Shown piece after piece: positions 11,525 through 24,215 of a DNA stretch of 64,000 nucleotides (its first letter is position 1; the number at the start of each line of letters is the position of its first letter). The DNA lies in the NCBI RefSeq assembly GCF_033568475.1, contig NC_133121.1, forward strand, positions 136,432,375 to 136,496,374, in the 5' to 3' direction. Under the pieces are notes generated by a model, which did no database searches, was not told where the DNA came from, and was given only the letters and a program-made list of their open reading frames with translations. The position numbers were made by a program, and so were the translations under genes. Origin of the DNA: Henckelia pumila. Lineage: Eukaryota > Streptophyta > Magnoliopsida > Lamiales > Gesneriaceae.

Positions 11525-12073
11525 TCATAGTGACTTGTGCTTCATGAAAATCGATAGAATGTCTTCTGCAATTTTAATCAAAGAAAGCATGTAGGCATTG
11601 GTAGTTGTCAATGGAGACTTGCGTGTCGGTGGTTCGAAAAAAAGGTCCTCACAATCTCTCGGTGCCATTTCAGTAACACCAAGAAACTCATACGATTCTA
11701 TATAAGAATTCAACTCAAACGCATGTATTGCCTTTTGGAGACCTCCTGTATGTATATCATAAAAGGTACTACATCCGTCAAAGCATGATATGATAATTGG
11801 ATCAGAAGCGGTTTTGTTTAATTTTTCGATGATTTTTGGGATTTTGATTGCATTGACTAATGTCAAGTCCATCATAATCACTACAAGATCTTTCAAGTCG
11901 GCATTGAGACTACGGGGATCGGATCTTAAAGAAGAAACACACACGCTATAATTATGTGTTTTTTGGCACACTTGCTGTATCAAAGCAACATTTTTGTTGC
12001 TGATCGACATGCACATAACTTGTGTGAAAAAGAAAAGGATGAGAAAGATTTGTGTGATCGGAGGACAAGACAT
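11525..12073 (-). CDS. Pectin methylesterase inhibitor / invertase inhibitor-like protein, copy B
   Basis: Single exon, 182 residues, ATG at 12073 with an N-terminal hydrophobic signal peptide (IFLILFFFTQVMCM). It has the same four-Cys PMEI layout as copy A: QQVCQKTHNYSVC, FDGCSTFYD and MAPRDCEDLF. It differs by a four-residue deletion near the C-terminal third and by an extra Cys three residues before the third conserved one (SCFDGC, where A has SNFDGC). Both copies share an unusual C-terminal tail after the fourth Cys, ending IFMKHKSL. It lies about 590 bp 3' of PME copy B. Enzyme target (PME or invertase) is not decidable from sequence. Confidence 0.82.
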   Translation of the reverse strand: MSCPPITQIFLILFFFTQVMCMSISNKNVALIQQVCQKTHNYSVCVSSLRSDPRSLNADLKDLVVIMMDLTLVNAIKIPKIIEKLNKTASDPIIISCFDGCSTFYDIHTGGLQKAIHAFELNSYIESYEFLGVTEMAPRDCEDLFFEPPTRKSPLTTTNAYMLSLIKIAEDILSIFMKHKSL

Positions 12074-12502
12074 TTTTCTCTACTCGTATGTGTATATATA
12101 TATATATTTATATGGTCTATTTTCTTTTTTTTGATACATGTAAATGTTTGTATTAGGGAGTATTTTATATATGTAAGATGGCATTTAAAACACCAAATCT
12201 GGTGGAATTAATTAATATTAAAAAGATGTTATATTATAGTGCATCTTTATAAAATCAAAGGGATTGATGTCATTTATTTGGGGCCGATATCATTAATTTG
12301 TGCAAGATTCAAGATATGGTAATTTTTTATTTTTTTTTTGTGAAATATGTTGATTCTAATTAAAATTAACTATATATACCAACTTTATTATTTTCTTTTT
12401 TAGATATACCCAATACCAATATTGTATTATCTTCGAGGTGCTTTTCACACAAAATGATGACTTATATCAGATTAATTAAGTCCATCAGTCATATTTCATC
12501 TT

Positions 12503-12503
<1 letters not shown>

Positions 12504-12533
<30 letters not shown>
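12504..12533. repeat. (TA)n microsatellite, copy B
   Basis: About 30 bp of TA repeat, paralogous to the longer tract at 3506-3563. Confidence 0.9.
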
Positions 12534-12665
12534 TGACCAAAACAAATCAATGTCGTAGTTGCATGGAAGAAATAATATTAAGATGATCATAGCATACTGC
12601 ACATTACGTATCACAAATTGAATATATATCTATATATATCAGGAAGGAAACAAATTAAAAAAAAG

Positions 12666-13793
12666 TTACAACAAGTCCGGGTAATATGGAATTCCAGTGG
12701 ATTTAATCCAATTTTCACTATCAATGAAGTTTCTGGCCGTAAACTTGACGGCCTCAGCTCTGTCGTAGATAATGTGCGACCAGTTAGCTCTCTGGTTTTT
12801 ATAACTTAATGCAGCACCAGGTCCGTGGTTATCGAATTCCACATCATACACATTGTCAAATGTTTTAACTCCTGGCCACTCCAGCCATCCCTTTGGATCG
12901 ATCAGTTTTTCCAGAAGACTTTGCATGATGACCGTTCTGGAATGACTTTTCCATGGTCGCCCTAAATATGTCTTCACGTTCAAATCATCTGTCCCTGAAA
13001 AGTTGCAATTCTGCATAACAGTGCCGGTATCCTCATTTGCCGCCTCTCTGCCTTGTGCGGTGATGGTGTTTGATTGCTCCGGTAATGCCTTGCATGCGTA
13101 GATGCGACAGTTTTGGAAGAGAACTTTTGCGTTGCCGAATATAAAGTCTACGGTACCATAAATTTTGCATTCCCTGTAAAATTGGGTATAATACTGAGGA
13201 TTCAACGTGTCTTGATACCCGCTGAACCGACATCTGTAAAAGGCTGAGTGGTGGCCGTGGCTGCTCAGAGCAACAGCTTGTTGCATTTCTGGACCCGCTG
13301 TGTTTTCGAAGGTTATATATTTTGCAATGAATCCAGCTGCTCTGATTTCTGAAACAACGAAAATTAACCGAATTATTAAGTTTATACAATATATAGTTGG
13401 AAACAAAAAAATATATTAAAAAAAAAATAAAGGAAACTTACGAACAGTTGCTGTCTGCCAAGTTCTCAAGCTCATGTTTGCGTTTTTATGACCAGATATT
13501 ATGGTGAAGTTCATTCCATCACCTACGAAACATAAATTAGTTTTTTCTTTGCTAACAATGATGTTTTCGTAATAAACACCTTTTTTTATTTCGATGACAG
13601 TCCTTTGGGGACTGTTGTTCGGAGCTGTGGCAACGGCTTCAGCAATTGTCTTGAAATTTCCGCGTCCGTCTTTCGACACGATCAAAGTCATCATCGATTG
13701 TGCCGATGCACGGTTGATGATCATCACGCAGACGAGGGTAACCGTAATGCAAAGTAGATTAATCTTGATTGATTTCATGATTGCTTCATGCAT
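12666..13793 (-). CDS. Pectin methylesterase without pro-domain (type II), copy B; two exons
   Basis: Exon 1 is 13442-13793 and exon 2 is 12666-13348; the 93-bp intron has GTAAGT/TTTCAG borders at the same codon position as copy A. Product 344 residues. A signal peptide is followed by a catalytic domain with GVYYEN, QAVAL, YQDTL, VDFIFGNA and YLGRPW, so all catalytic residues are kept. Relative to A it has one extra residue in the signal-peptide region and one in the C-terminal part (SYKNQ against SENQ). Other changes lie mostly outside the motifs, for example a charge change in the segment before the active-site strand (ALPEQS against ALSEQS nearby). No disabling change was seen. ATG at 13793 chosen by conservation with A; the Met at 13778 is an alternative. 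Confidence 0.9.
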
Positions 13794-14135
13794 GTTAATT
13801 AACAATATATATTGTTATAAATAATATGCATGCTTAAGTTAAATTTTTTTAGACGAATTAATATACACTAGTACTAAAATTAAAAACTCAAACAAAAATT
13901 GAACTAAGATCGAAAATTTGTATGTCAGAATGAAATGTTAAGTTTAACTATGAACAAACACAGATATAAATATTACTTAACCTTTCGAATTGATCAGATA
14001 CTTTAATTGCTCTTCACTGCTTCAGCTGCTACGTACTCAAGTTGTTAATTCACAGTACAAGCTACAGGGCTGAACTTCAATAAATTAAACTAATAAGCAT
14101 ATAATGTGATAGGAACTAATGAATTGTTGCATGGA

Positions 14136-14145
14136 TTTATATAGG
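14136..14145 (-). promoter_or_regulatory. Candidate TATA box of PME copy B
   Basis: The minus strand reads CCTATATAAA about 340 bp before the ATG. It is conserved with 5116-5125, while an insertion of roughly 55 bp (about 14050-14105) separates it further from the gene than in copy A. Confidence 0.5.
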
Positions 14146-14149
14146 CAAA

Positions 14150-16369
14150 CTAATTATCTCAACAAGGTTAAGGTTCATGTCTATTCCATTGGTTTAGCTA
14201 GTTTTCCTTTATTTGAACGAAAGTTACATTGATGGAAAAGGTTACATTAGTGAAATAATAGAATATGTAGATAATAATGTATAGGTGTAAATTAAGCTAG
14301 AAGACATATTCTTTTTTTAAAAAAAGAACAAAGAAAGAAAAAAAGAAAAGAACAGATAGAGACCAGGTTCAACATTTTTAAGTAATTCATTTGTAAAATT
14401 AGTAATTGAGGTTTTTTTTAAAACAAATAATAATTGATACCAAATTGTTTAAAGCAGCCATTTTTATGTTCAATTATTTTCAATTCATCGTTTAGCTAGT
14501 TTTCTTAATTTGAATGGAAGTTCGATTGATGGAAAAAAGTTACACTAGTGAAATAATAAAACATGTAGATAAATGTATAGGTATAAATTAAAATCTTTAC
14601 AAAAATGAGAGAGTAGACCGGGTAATAATAATCTGTTGCATTTTCAAGTCATTGGTTTGTAAAATTAGTTATAAGGGATTTTTAAAAATAATAATAATAA
14701 TTGATACCCAATTATAGTTAAAGCTAATTAACCATTTTTATGTTCAATTATTTACTGCCTTCAATTCCTTTCTCTGAGAATAGTTGAAAGGTTTGGGATG
14801 TTTTTCAATGGCTGAAATTTTTTTGTGTAGCCCCAAAAATACATATATGTATTAACATCAATTTTTATTGCCTTGATTTCCTCTTTCTGTATAACGATGA
14901 AGATGGAAAAATAAATAGTAACAAATCATTATGATAAGTTTTCTTAATATATATATTGGAACAATGGCTCTGCACCAGAACGTGCTCAGGTTACGTTCCG
15001 GTGTTTTAATTATTACACTCTCGCTCCATTTCGTTACTATTAGAGGAAGCATTAATATTTTATCAATAAAATCTTTTAATTTTGTAATATGTTTTACTAC
15101 CCACAAAAAAAATATTATATAAGTTTTTTTAAAATTCCAACCTGATTCTCAAATTCTGTTCATATTATATTATATAAGTTTTTTTAATCTTTTACTAAAT
15201 TAAATTCATGAATTAAATGTATCATTAAACAGTTTGTGCAAGCATGGCTGAACTATATACAGTGTACGTGTGTGTCTATATGTGTGTATGTCCGGTTTAA
15301 TTCATTGGCTAATTAATGCATGGGCGTTTATTTTATTTTCCATGCTTGAACATTGTTGAAGTTTTGAAGAACATGTATTTCGTGACACTAATTGATTAAA
15401 TCGACTTGCAATTTAATTTCAGTATTATTTATTAATTATTTTTAAAGTGCAGACATACTATAATTTTTTCGAGAATAGTTGTAAGTATAGGTTGCCCATT
15501 TCTGAAAAACTATCATAAATTATTTGTAGTTTTTCAACAGATTGATCAATAATTAATGTATATATTTATATGCATGTGTGATTTAAACTCTTCTATCTTG
15601 TATAAATGGACAATTGTCTAGCTTCCAATACAAAAAATTGTAATTTTTGAACGCAAAAAAATACGAAACATTGTGAATGAAATGTAGACATTTGAGGAGA
15701 TATGGAATTTAAAAGATAAATTAATGTTTGTTTATATATTTATCTTTTATACAATTGGGTCTTGACATCGGGGGCAGTTAGAGGGTGATGTTAAGTCAAG
15801 ATATTGGGTCATCTTGTAATGAGTTTTAATGGAACCAATTAAATCTTTTGGAGTTGATGGATTTTATGCAAAACAGCCCCATTAGTCTTCATATTTTGTG
15901 ATGGGCTGTAGAAAGAGTAGAGGTTATAATTGGATCAATGCTCGTTGAACGAGATGGGTCATCACTCATCCATTGGCTCAAGTTTGTGATCTGATTGGTG
16001 ATATGTCATTTTTAGGCTTTAGCTCAACTTAATTATCTTGAGCCAATTTTTTATTCTTTTCATGTAAATAGTTCATGAGTCCATCGCAGTGGAATTACTC
16101 CAGTATTCTTTGTTGTATGTTTTTTTTTAAAAAAAACCATCTTTATTGTAGGCAGAGGCGATCCTTGTTATCTAGAAATCTTGGGTGAAATTATAAATTA
16201 TGTCCCAAGTTTTTCTTTCGACCAATAAGACGTAACACATTCCTAAAATTTCATAAAATACACAAAAGTTAATCAAACCATAAAAAAAAAAAAGAATCAT
16301 TCAAATTTATGTCTAAGAAATAAATTAAAGAACAAAATAGATTTGAAAAAATGATTACTCCACAAACAA
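14150..16369. other. Non-coding upstream block of unit B
   Basis: Counterpart of 5140-8039 without the extra local duplication. AT-rich, no coding signal. The ORFs at 14858-15106 and 14931-15122 are not conserved as frames in unit A. Confidence 0.55.
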
Positions 16370-17700
16370 TAATATACATTCATAATCTTTGCTTTCCAAA
16401 ATAATTAAAAATCAACCTTCAAAATAAATAAAATATGTGCCACTTGTTTTATACAATCATAAAATTTCAGCATTCCAAAAACAGAATCATTTATTTCCAG
16501 CACAATATTATACAGTGTAAAACTTACCAAGATAATATTTCATAATTTGACTTACGAAATTCGAATGATTTAAGAATAATGATGTCAATTGTTAGAATAA
16601 TCTCATATTTTATCATATCACAATATATACTTTTCAAATCAACAGACCATTCCAACTTTAAAATTTAACAAAAAAAAACATAAATTATCCTACACAGAAT
16701 ATAAATTATAATTTATCATAATATATTGTAATTAAAATCAACACGTATATTTACATCCATATTAATAATGAATATTATATACGTATATATCATTAATTAA
16801 ATTTACATTCCAAAACATGAATAATAATTCCACATAAAATTTTAAAAAAAGAGTTAATTCCGGCAGAAGTTCAATCATATTATATATACGTTCATATATT
16901 TAAATTTCGTAATTTTTTTTAATTTATCAAATATTTTTATAAAACGATAATAAAAATATTATAAACTTAACATACAACTTTTTCAAATGTGCAAATCTTA
17001 AATTTTAAAAAAAATATATCAATAATTAATTAATAACATTTAAAACACAAAATATATGTTAACAAAATGTAACTAATTTACCAAACATTTAAATACAACT
17101 TTTTCAACGGTGCACATACCACAATATATGTTTTTCAAATTAACCTACCATTCCAACTCTAAAACTAAAGGGTATAAATTATAATTTACAATAATATACA
17201 TTCATACAACCTTTGTTTTCCAAAATAATTAAAAATCAACCTTCAAAATTAATAAATAAAATGTGTGCTAGTTGTTTTATACAATCACAAAATTTCAGCA
17301 TTTCAAAAATAAAATCATTTATTTCCAGTACAATATTATACATTGTATTAGCAAAGATAATATTTCATAATTTGATTTACAAAATTCCAGTTATTTAAAA
17401 ATAATGTCAATTATCATAACAATCTCATGATTTATCATATCACAATATATGCTTTCCAAATCAACATACCATTCCAAGTTCCAACTTTAAAATTAATAAA
17501 AAAAAACATAAATTAAATCTTACACAAAATATAAATTCTTATTTACCTGAATATACTGTGATTAAAATCAACACGTATATTTACATTCATATTCATAATG
17601 AATATTATATACATATATATCATTAATTAAATTTACATTCCAAAACATGTAATAATTAATAATAATTCCACATAAAATTCCAAAAAAAATAAAGCATCAG
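16370..17700. repeat. Internal direct repeat of unit B, period about 820 bp
   Basis: Same two-copy arrangement as 8040-9400: the segment starting near 16367 recurs near 17190. AT-rich and non-coding. Confidence 0.78.
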
Positions 17701-18045
17701 TTAATTCTGGCAGAAGTTTTCTGCCAAATTCGAACACTTCCAAATTGAAAATAGAAATGAATTAATGTATAAATATGATATTATCAGAAGAACATGATAA
17801 TCACCCCACCGGTACGGGGTAGAGTTCTACTTCGTCGAGATTTCCGGCAAATATTCTGCAGATAACAAAAACAGTTGATCCACATCCCAGAAGAGGGCAA
17901 GCCAAATAGTTTATACATTGATGTCTCATCCATATAAGCAAACAGACACATCAAACCCCTTCACATAGTTTCAACATGCAAGCACAATCCATATCATAAG
18001 ACTATAAAGTGGAAAAAAAATAAAGTGAATAAAACGTTCCCAGGC

Positions 18046-21000
18046 CTAAGAAATAGAGAACCTCCTCCTTCTAGGCTTGGTGAAATCAGCTGCTCCATCT
18101 TCGATATTCGAAGTATCCTTTGATCCATGCTTGAATGAGATCAATTTTCCGAGTGTTTTCGACATGGACGAGAAAAACGTGGGCTTCTTCGCACTCGCTT
18201 TAGATGATGTAGTCCCTACAGCTGGTTTTTGCATATCCGCGATGTACATTTTCATTTTGAGCAGCTCGGTCCTCAACGCTTCGTTCTCTTTGGCTAATGA
18301 TACATCCGCTTGTATTTGATTTCTTGTGGTCGCCGCATCCGGCATCTTGTGATCATCTGTGCCACTTCTTAACTTAAGTTGATCGTAGTAGAGGGCATGT
18401 AGGACTATTTGGACCGGCAAGCGCTTGTTCTGTGATGCGTGGACTCGTGCTTCATAGGATAGTTTGAGTGCATCCATCACGCTGCAAACTTTTTCCCGCT
18501 CGATTTCATCTAGTTGTGGGTGAGCCTAGAATCACCAGTAGCAACAGTCAACAAAGAGAAGATGAATGAATCCTTAGCTAGGATTATGCCTAATGGTTAA
18601 TCAATAATCATCATGTAATAAGAATCCCTAACATGTTCTATCTCAAATATTGATCATCACAGGAAGACACGTCCTTTATGCTCCATTCCCTATTGGCATC
18701 TTTTGGTAAAACACCGTTGAATGTAAGTGCAAATCCAAAAGATGACCAAAACAATATATGTTGGCATATAGCCTCAAAATCTTTTCAGTTGCCTCGTCTC
18801 ACTCGCATATATCGCCCCATATGACTATCCTAGATCTCTCACGAAATTGTAGTTATCTTCCTCGATTCAAGATGAACAGTTTTAAATTAGAAAAGTGCTT
18901 CCTAAAATCTCATGATGCTCTTTTTTTTAACAAAATGTTGAACTTTTGTGAAATTTTAATGACGAAAACCTGAGGAATGCTTCCTAGAGGCTCTCCCAAA
19001 CACTACCTTAGAACGATAAACAAACTTCGAGTAAAATCATATATGCACAAGGAATGCAGCAAAAAAAAAAATGGGATCAGCCACTGGAAGTGTTGAATTG
19101 TTCTGACCTTCAAGTAAATATCAACAGCCCGGTAAAGATCATCATCCACCTTTCTTGCTGACTTCGGCACTAAATTCGCAATCCCGTTAAATTTCGAAAT
19201 ACTCAGATCACCATATGTAGCAATCTCCCCGAGATAAGCATCAACAGTCTTGGCAACTCTCTGCATAGCTGTCGAACAAACTTCTCGAAGATCGCCGGCA
19301 TTAAAAACCGCGACACTCTTCTCTTTCTCCACGAATCCAGATATGATCTTCCTCACGCTCTCAAGATCGAAAAGCCTCTCGCCATCATATGTAAATGACA
19401 CGACCAAAAGATCATCCACGGTCACGTGCTCCAGGATGATCGATATCCTCTTTTCCAGCTCGTTTTTGCAGCTATTAGCAGCTTTCAAGAAAATGGCAGT
19501 TCTTAAGAGACAGCACAAGAAATTTATGGGGAAGGCGGATTTATCCGAGGGCAAGATGGCCACTATAGATTCAAGGAGTTCCCGTTGGCGGGTTTTCGCA
19601 TCAGAGTCTCCAGGATCGGATGATTTCACGCCATTTCCAGAGTGGTCGCGAACAAGATCGCTAAGTTTTCTCTCGGAATATGTAATTATAGCACTGGCTA
19701 AAGTAAGTCCCTTTGCTCCTCTAGACTTCATCGCTGCAATTATCTTTTGAAAGAAATTTATGTCTAGAATCGTTAGCTCCTCCGTCCACCAATTCGGGGG
19801 AGAACGGCTAGGAAAATTCGCCTCAACGCAAGCCTATGAGATAAAATATACATATATACCATATTTTAGTCAACTAGCATACAGGATCTAATAACTAAAG
19901 AAACAAACTTTCACATAGCAGATCAAGCAGTCTCCTATTATTTGATCATACATGTCATAAAATCAATCAAATTTCTGAAGGTAATAGCTTTTGATTAAAA
20001 AAAGATACCTTGGCACTGGCGATTTCGACGCATTTCTGAACAATCTTGAGGTCCTCTGCCATAGGTAGAAGATTTTGACAGGATTTTAGCACCACCAAAG
20101 CACCAGACAAACTTGTTAAAGCCACTTGGGACAAGAAATCCTCGGTCCTCCCAGCAAGATTACCGTCACAATACTTATCCGTCATTTGAAGATATTCAGC
20201 TGCGCATCGCAGGGCTGCCACGTTGTGCACGGTGATCTCAAAGTTCACACCGTAGCAAAATTTGGCCGTTTTCTCGAAGATTTCAGGTCCTCCCGGTATG
20301 TCCGAGAGGTTTATTCTTGTTAGATCTGCTTCTTTAGATTCAATTATCAGCTTCCGTATGTGATTGCTCTTAGCTACAAGCATGAACTGCCACACCCGAA
20401 AAACTAGATTAGATACATCATGGTAACATTTGGGAATCGGATCTAGTTAGAAACATGCTTTCATCTGAATCGCACGCAAATAATTCCAAACCCATGATCT
20501 CTGGCCTAACATACTGACAATTAATAGACATTTTCGCTGAAAATCGAGCTCGTGTAAGTTGGATGAACAATAGTTTCACATTTCAAAAGAACTCAATAGC
20601 GTTTTCAAAGCTTTCATCTTGAATGGATAGCGTAGAATATCATACAAAGTCATGTTCTTGAAAATTGGCTTAAAAATGTGAAACTGATCATTTCCATTTT
20701 GTCACAAAATTTGGGTTGTCTCAAGATCATTGAATGATTTCATAAAAGCAACCGCTTCAGCCAACATATTGATGTGCCAATACAGATAAATCCGTCGCTC
20801 TTGAGTTTCTACTTTTCATGCGATATCACATCATTCATACACTAAAAAGTAACAAAATTTAAACTTGTATCAAACTATTACATCTAAAAATCTTTCAGAC
20901 AAATAAAGTTTCCAAGAAACAGAACCCATTACAGAACATAAACTGCGAAAGAGGAAGAATGAAGGGAAAACAAACTGGTGAAAAAGAAGCGAAATCTTGG

Positions 21001-21243
21001 TACCTTGTGAAGAGAAAAGTTGGCTTCCCCAACCTCAACAATGACATCTGTAGGGATTTCTTGAGATAACACCCTGTATTCATAACAGATGAACATAAGA
21101 TAAACAGCAAAAAGTAGCAAAAAAGAAACAGTACACAAAAGAATCCCACGAGTTTCGAGTAAGGAATGTTTGCAAACTTACCACTGCCCAGTTCTCTCCA
21201 TTGCAAGCGAAACTCTACTATTGCTTTTGATGGTAGTAGCCAT
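18046..21243 (-). CDS. RPT2: RPT2-like BTB/NPH3 domain protein (root phototropism 2); five exons
   Basis: Exons on the minus strand: 21182-21243, 21004-21073, 20009-20386, 19108-19833, 18046-18525. All have GT/AG borders and the frame is kept throughout, giving 571 residues (Arabidopsis RPT2 is about 590). In order: a short leader with SLAMERTGQW; a BTB/POZ domain from about residue 26 (IPTDVIVEVGEANFSLHKF); an NPH3 domain from about 184 (NWWTEEL) to about 468 (LHALYYDQLKLRSG); a coiled-coil segment at about 485-515 (LAKENEALRTELLKMK); and a basic tail ending RRRRFSIS. This family joins phototropin photoreceptors to CUL3-type ligase and NPH3 complexes at the plasma membrane, in phototropism and stomatal or leaf responses. 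The tail has the Arg-x-Ser pattern linked to 14-3-3 binding in NPH3 relatives. No frame damage. It sits inside unit B only. Confidence 0.93.
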
Positions 21244-21351
21244 CCAAGGGAAATCCAACCCAAGAATTTCAGATGATTAAGAGAGCTTGAATGGTTATAT
21301 ATAAAGAAAGTAATTTTAATTTGAAGTATCATTTTCCAATCACACCCCCAT

Positions 21352-21363
21352 TTTTTATATAAA
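21352..21363 (-). promoter_or_regulatory. Candidate TATA box of the RPT2-like gene
   Basis: The minus strand reads TTTATATAAAAA about 110 bp before the ATG at 21243, allowing a leader of about 80 nt. Position and sequence fit a plant TATA box; no other support. Confidence 0.45.
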
Positions 21364-21808
21364 ACTTTTTGGCTTCTTTGGAGACAACTTTTGATAAATG
21401 CAGCAGCCTTGTTGGTGAATATACAGGTTTAAATCCGTAACTTTTTACGTTGTTTTCGAGTGAAAAAAGATTCCAATCACTATTGTACCCTCTCCCCGTG
21501 GCAAGTATTTTTTTTTTTTTTTGTCAAGAAGAAAACTTGTCATGTGATTTTAGTAGTAAATCTTGTCTTCTCATAATTAGTATACAAATTTTACTTAAAA
21601 TTTTATTATCTTACAATTAGTTATTTTAGATGCATTTTCAAATATCTATTTCATTGCATGTCATGTCTTCACATTATGATCCCACGCAATTATTCGAGTA
21701 TTATCATATTAAATTTCGATTTAAAGATTAATTTTATAGCTTTATTTTTGCAATATCTAATGTCAAAAACCTTGTTCAACTCGTTTCCTTTAAATATATA
21801 TAACCAAA

Positions 21809-23146
21809 TGGGAAGTGTTATTTACACTCCAAAAAGTATTAATAACACTTCACTTCATATAATTAATCAATTTTTAGACAAATTTACCCTTGCATATACT
21901 TTCCTTAAATTATGAAAATCTTGATTATTTAAAAAACATATAAACATAAAATCTTTCTACATTAAATTTTATTTTAAAAATCAAATAAAAATTTAATATT
22001 TTAATATATTGCCATATTTTTATGACATAAAATAAAAAAAATTTATTAAATAAAAATAAAATAAAAAATAAAAAAAATTATATCGATGCATATAAAATTT
22101 TTGTTATTTTTTTATTCAATATAAAAGTACCAAAAATTCATATAAAATTTTGGTTATTTTTTTATTCAATATAAAAGTACCAAAAATTTGCTAATCTAAC
22201 ATGACAATAAAATATATATTTACATTATATTTTAAATCATAGAATAACGTTTTTCTTTTAAAAAAATTAAATTTATATATTTTCAATTAAATTATATATT
22301 TAGCATGTTTAAATATATAAAGTATCGATTGTTTTTCCATCTAAATAAAATTTGTTCATGCATGTTCAACAACATGCACAAATTTTAATTCCAATAATAA
22401 AATAGAAAGACTGAATATTTAAAATGTGTACAATATAAATATTATCTTAAAAATGATATATTTGGCATATTTAAATTTTTAAATAATTATAATCCAGTTA
22501 AATTAAAAAAAATAAGAAGATATGTTTAAAAAACCGAATGACCTATATCAATTTCTCAACGAAAATATAAAATTCTATTAGTCAAATTAACTACTGAAAT
22601 TAAATAAAATTTATATGGCATATGATCAAATTTATATTTAAAATATAATTAATTAAAAATTAAAAAAAATTATGATACATTAATTTTTTTAGAAAAAAAT
22701 TATTCTAAGATTTTAAATAGTATAATTTAGATATATCTTGTTTATTATCATGTTATATTAGAAAATTTTTGAAGATCAAAATTTAAACATCTCAGAATTT
22801 TACATATCTTGAATAAAAAAATTATCCAATATTTTATGTACCTCCGTATAATTTTTTTGTTATTTTATATTTTATTTTTATATAATAAAAAATATTTTAT
22901 TTGTATATTATAAAAAATATGGCAATTTTTTAAAATATTAATGTTATTGTTTTAAAATAAAATTTTAGTCGTTAATGTAGAAATGTTTTATATTTATTTT
23001 TTTGTTAGATAATCAAGATTTCATAATTTAAGAAAAGTATATATAATTTTAAGAAAGTATATGTAAGGGCATATTTGTCTAACAATTGATTGATTATATG
23101 AGGTGGAGTGTTATTAACACTTTTTGGAGTGTAAATAACACTCCCC
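21809..23146. mobile_element. Non-autonomous Mutator-like element, 1338 bp, with long TIRs and 9-bp TSD
   Basis: The left end starts GGGAAGTGTTATTTACACTC and the right end, reverse-complemented, starts GGGGAGTGTTATTTACACTC. The inverted similarity continues, with gaps, for well over 100 bp (through CATATAATNAATCAATT and the ATTATGAAA segment). Flanks are TAACCAAAT (21800-21808) and TAATCAAAT (23147-23155), a 9-bp duplication with one mismatch. Unit A carries the uninterrupted site near 9973. Nine-bp duplications with long TIRs are typical of the Mutator superfamily. The interior is very AT-rich with no transposase, so it would need a partner element to move. Confidence 0.82.
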
Positions 23147-24215
23147 TAATCAAATACCCTGTTTTTCTATTTCTTTCATTTTCAAACACGTACAGACATA
23201 TATATATATATACATATATATATGTATATAATTAATTAAATAATTGCATAATATATTATTAGACTGAATTAATTCGAGAAGCTTAAAATAAATTTTATAA
23301 TATATATTGATAATTATATATTGTATTATTAAATATAAAATTATATTACGCACTTTTTTGTGATGATCTTGTTCAGTATTTTCATTTCGTGTTTATTATA
23401 AATATTAATTACAACTAATTAATGGAAAAAATAAAAAAATTTCAAATAATAAATTAATTTGAAAAATTATAAAAAATGAAATGAACCCAAAAAAAAAATA
23501 TAAAGAACCATTTGTAATTTTTGAGAATGTCATTTTTGTAATTAATGGCATCTTCTTATTTTGTGCTCTACATCTACGATGTTGATCACTTAATCCAACT
23601 CAAAGATGATGCACTCAAGGTAGATTCAACTAAATTACAATTCAATATCCAATCAAATATACATTTATTATATAGGTTAGTGTTCGATTTTTTAAAACTT
23701 AAATTCTCGATCGATCATCTCTACGATCGTCAATCAAATATCTCATTCCGAAAAATAAATCATCAATCAAGTAGAATTAAAATATCTTATTATTTTCATT
23801 TTAAAAAAGGGTGTATTATGTTTAGTGTGAGCATTGTATTCTATCAAATTTATTAGATTATTAAAATAAACATTCAAAGAGATTATAAAAATTGGGTAAT
23901 TCTATAAAAATTTATCAAAGTATTTCTTAAACTTCTTGTAGGTATACAGACCGTTTGTCATATCATTGTTTTGTACGAAACAACTATTTAGAAAATGGGT
24001 AAAATAAAATATATAAATTAATTTTTTAAAAAAATTATATATATAAATTAAAGCTCCCGTACATTTTGGAATATATTGCAAAAATCTCCATGGTAATTAA
24101 AACGATCCAAAAGCTCATATACCTTCAAAATCAATGTCAAAAATCTCAAAGTCAATTTTCAGACCAAATTGACAATGTGGTCGGCTATTATTTTTATTAT
24201 TTTTTAAAAAGATCC

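Larger units (their letters stand above)
11031..24215. repeat. Tandem duplication unit B
   Basis: Second unit of the large duplication, starting AAATTTAAGATTCTCC at 11031 directly after the end of unit A and losing similarity near 24215 (after GATCCTATCT). It is longer than A because it holds the RPT2 gene block (about 17863-21561) and a 1338-bp transposon. Proteins encoded by the paired genes remain clearly alike but differ at many residues, so the duplication is not very recent. Confidence 0.88.

Noticed and set aside
17863-21561. RPT2 block as a gene-carrying transposon in unit B
   Set aside because: No inverted ends or target duplication at the block borders, and the gene keeps its introns. 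The filler in unit A argues for deletion there instead.
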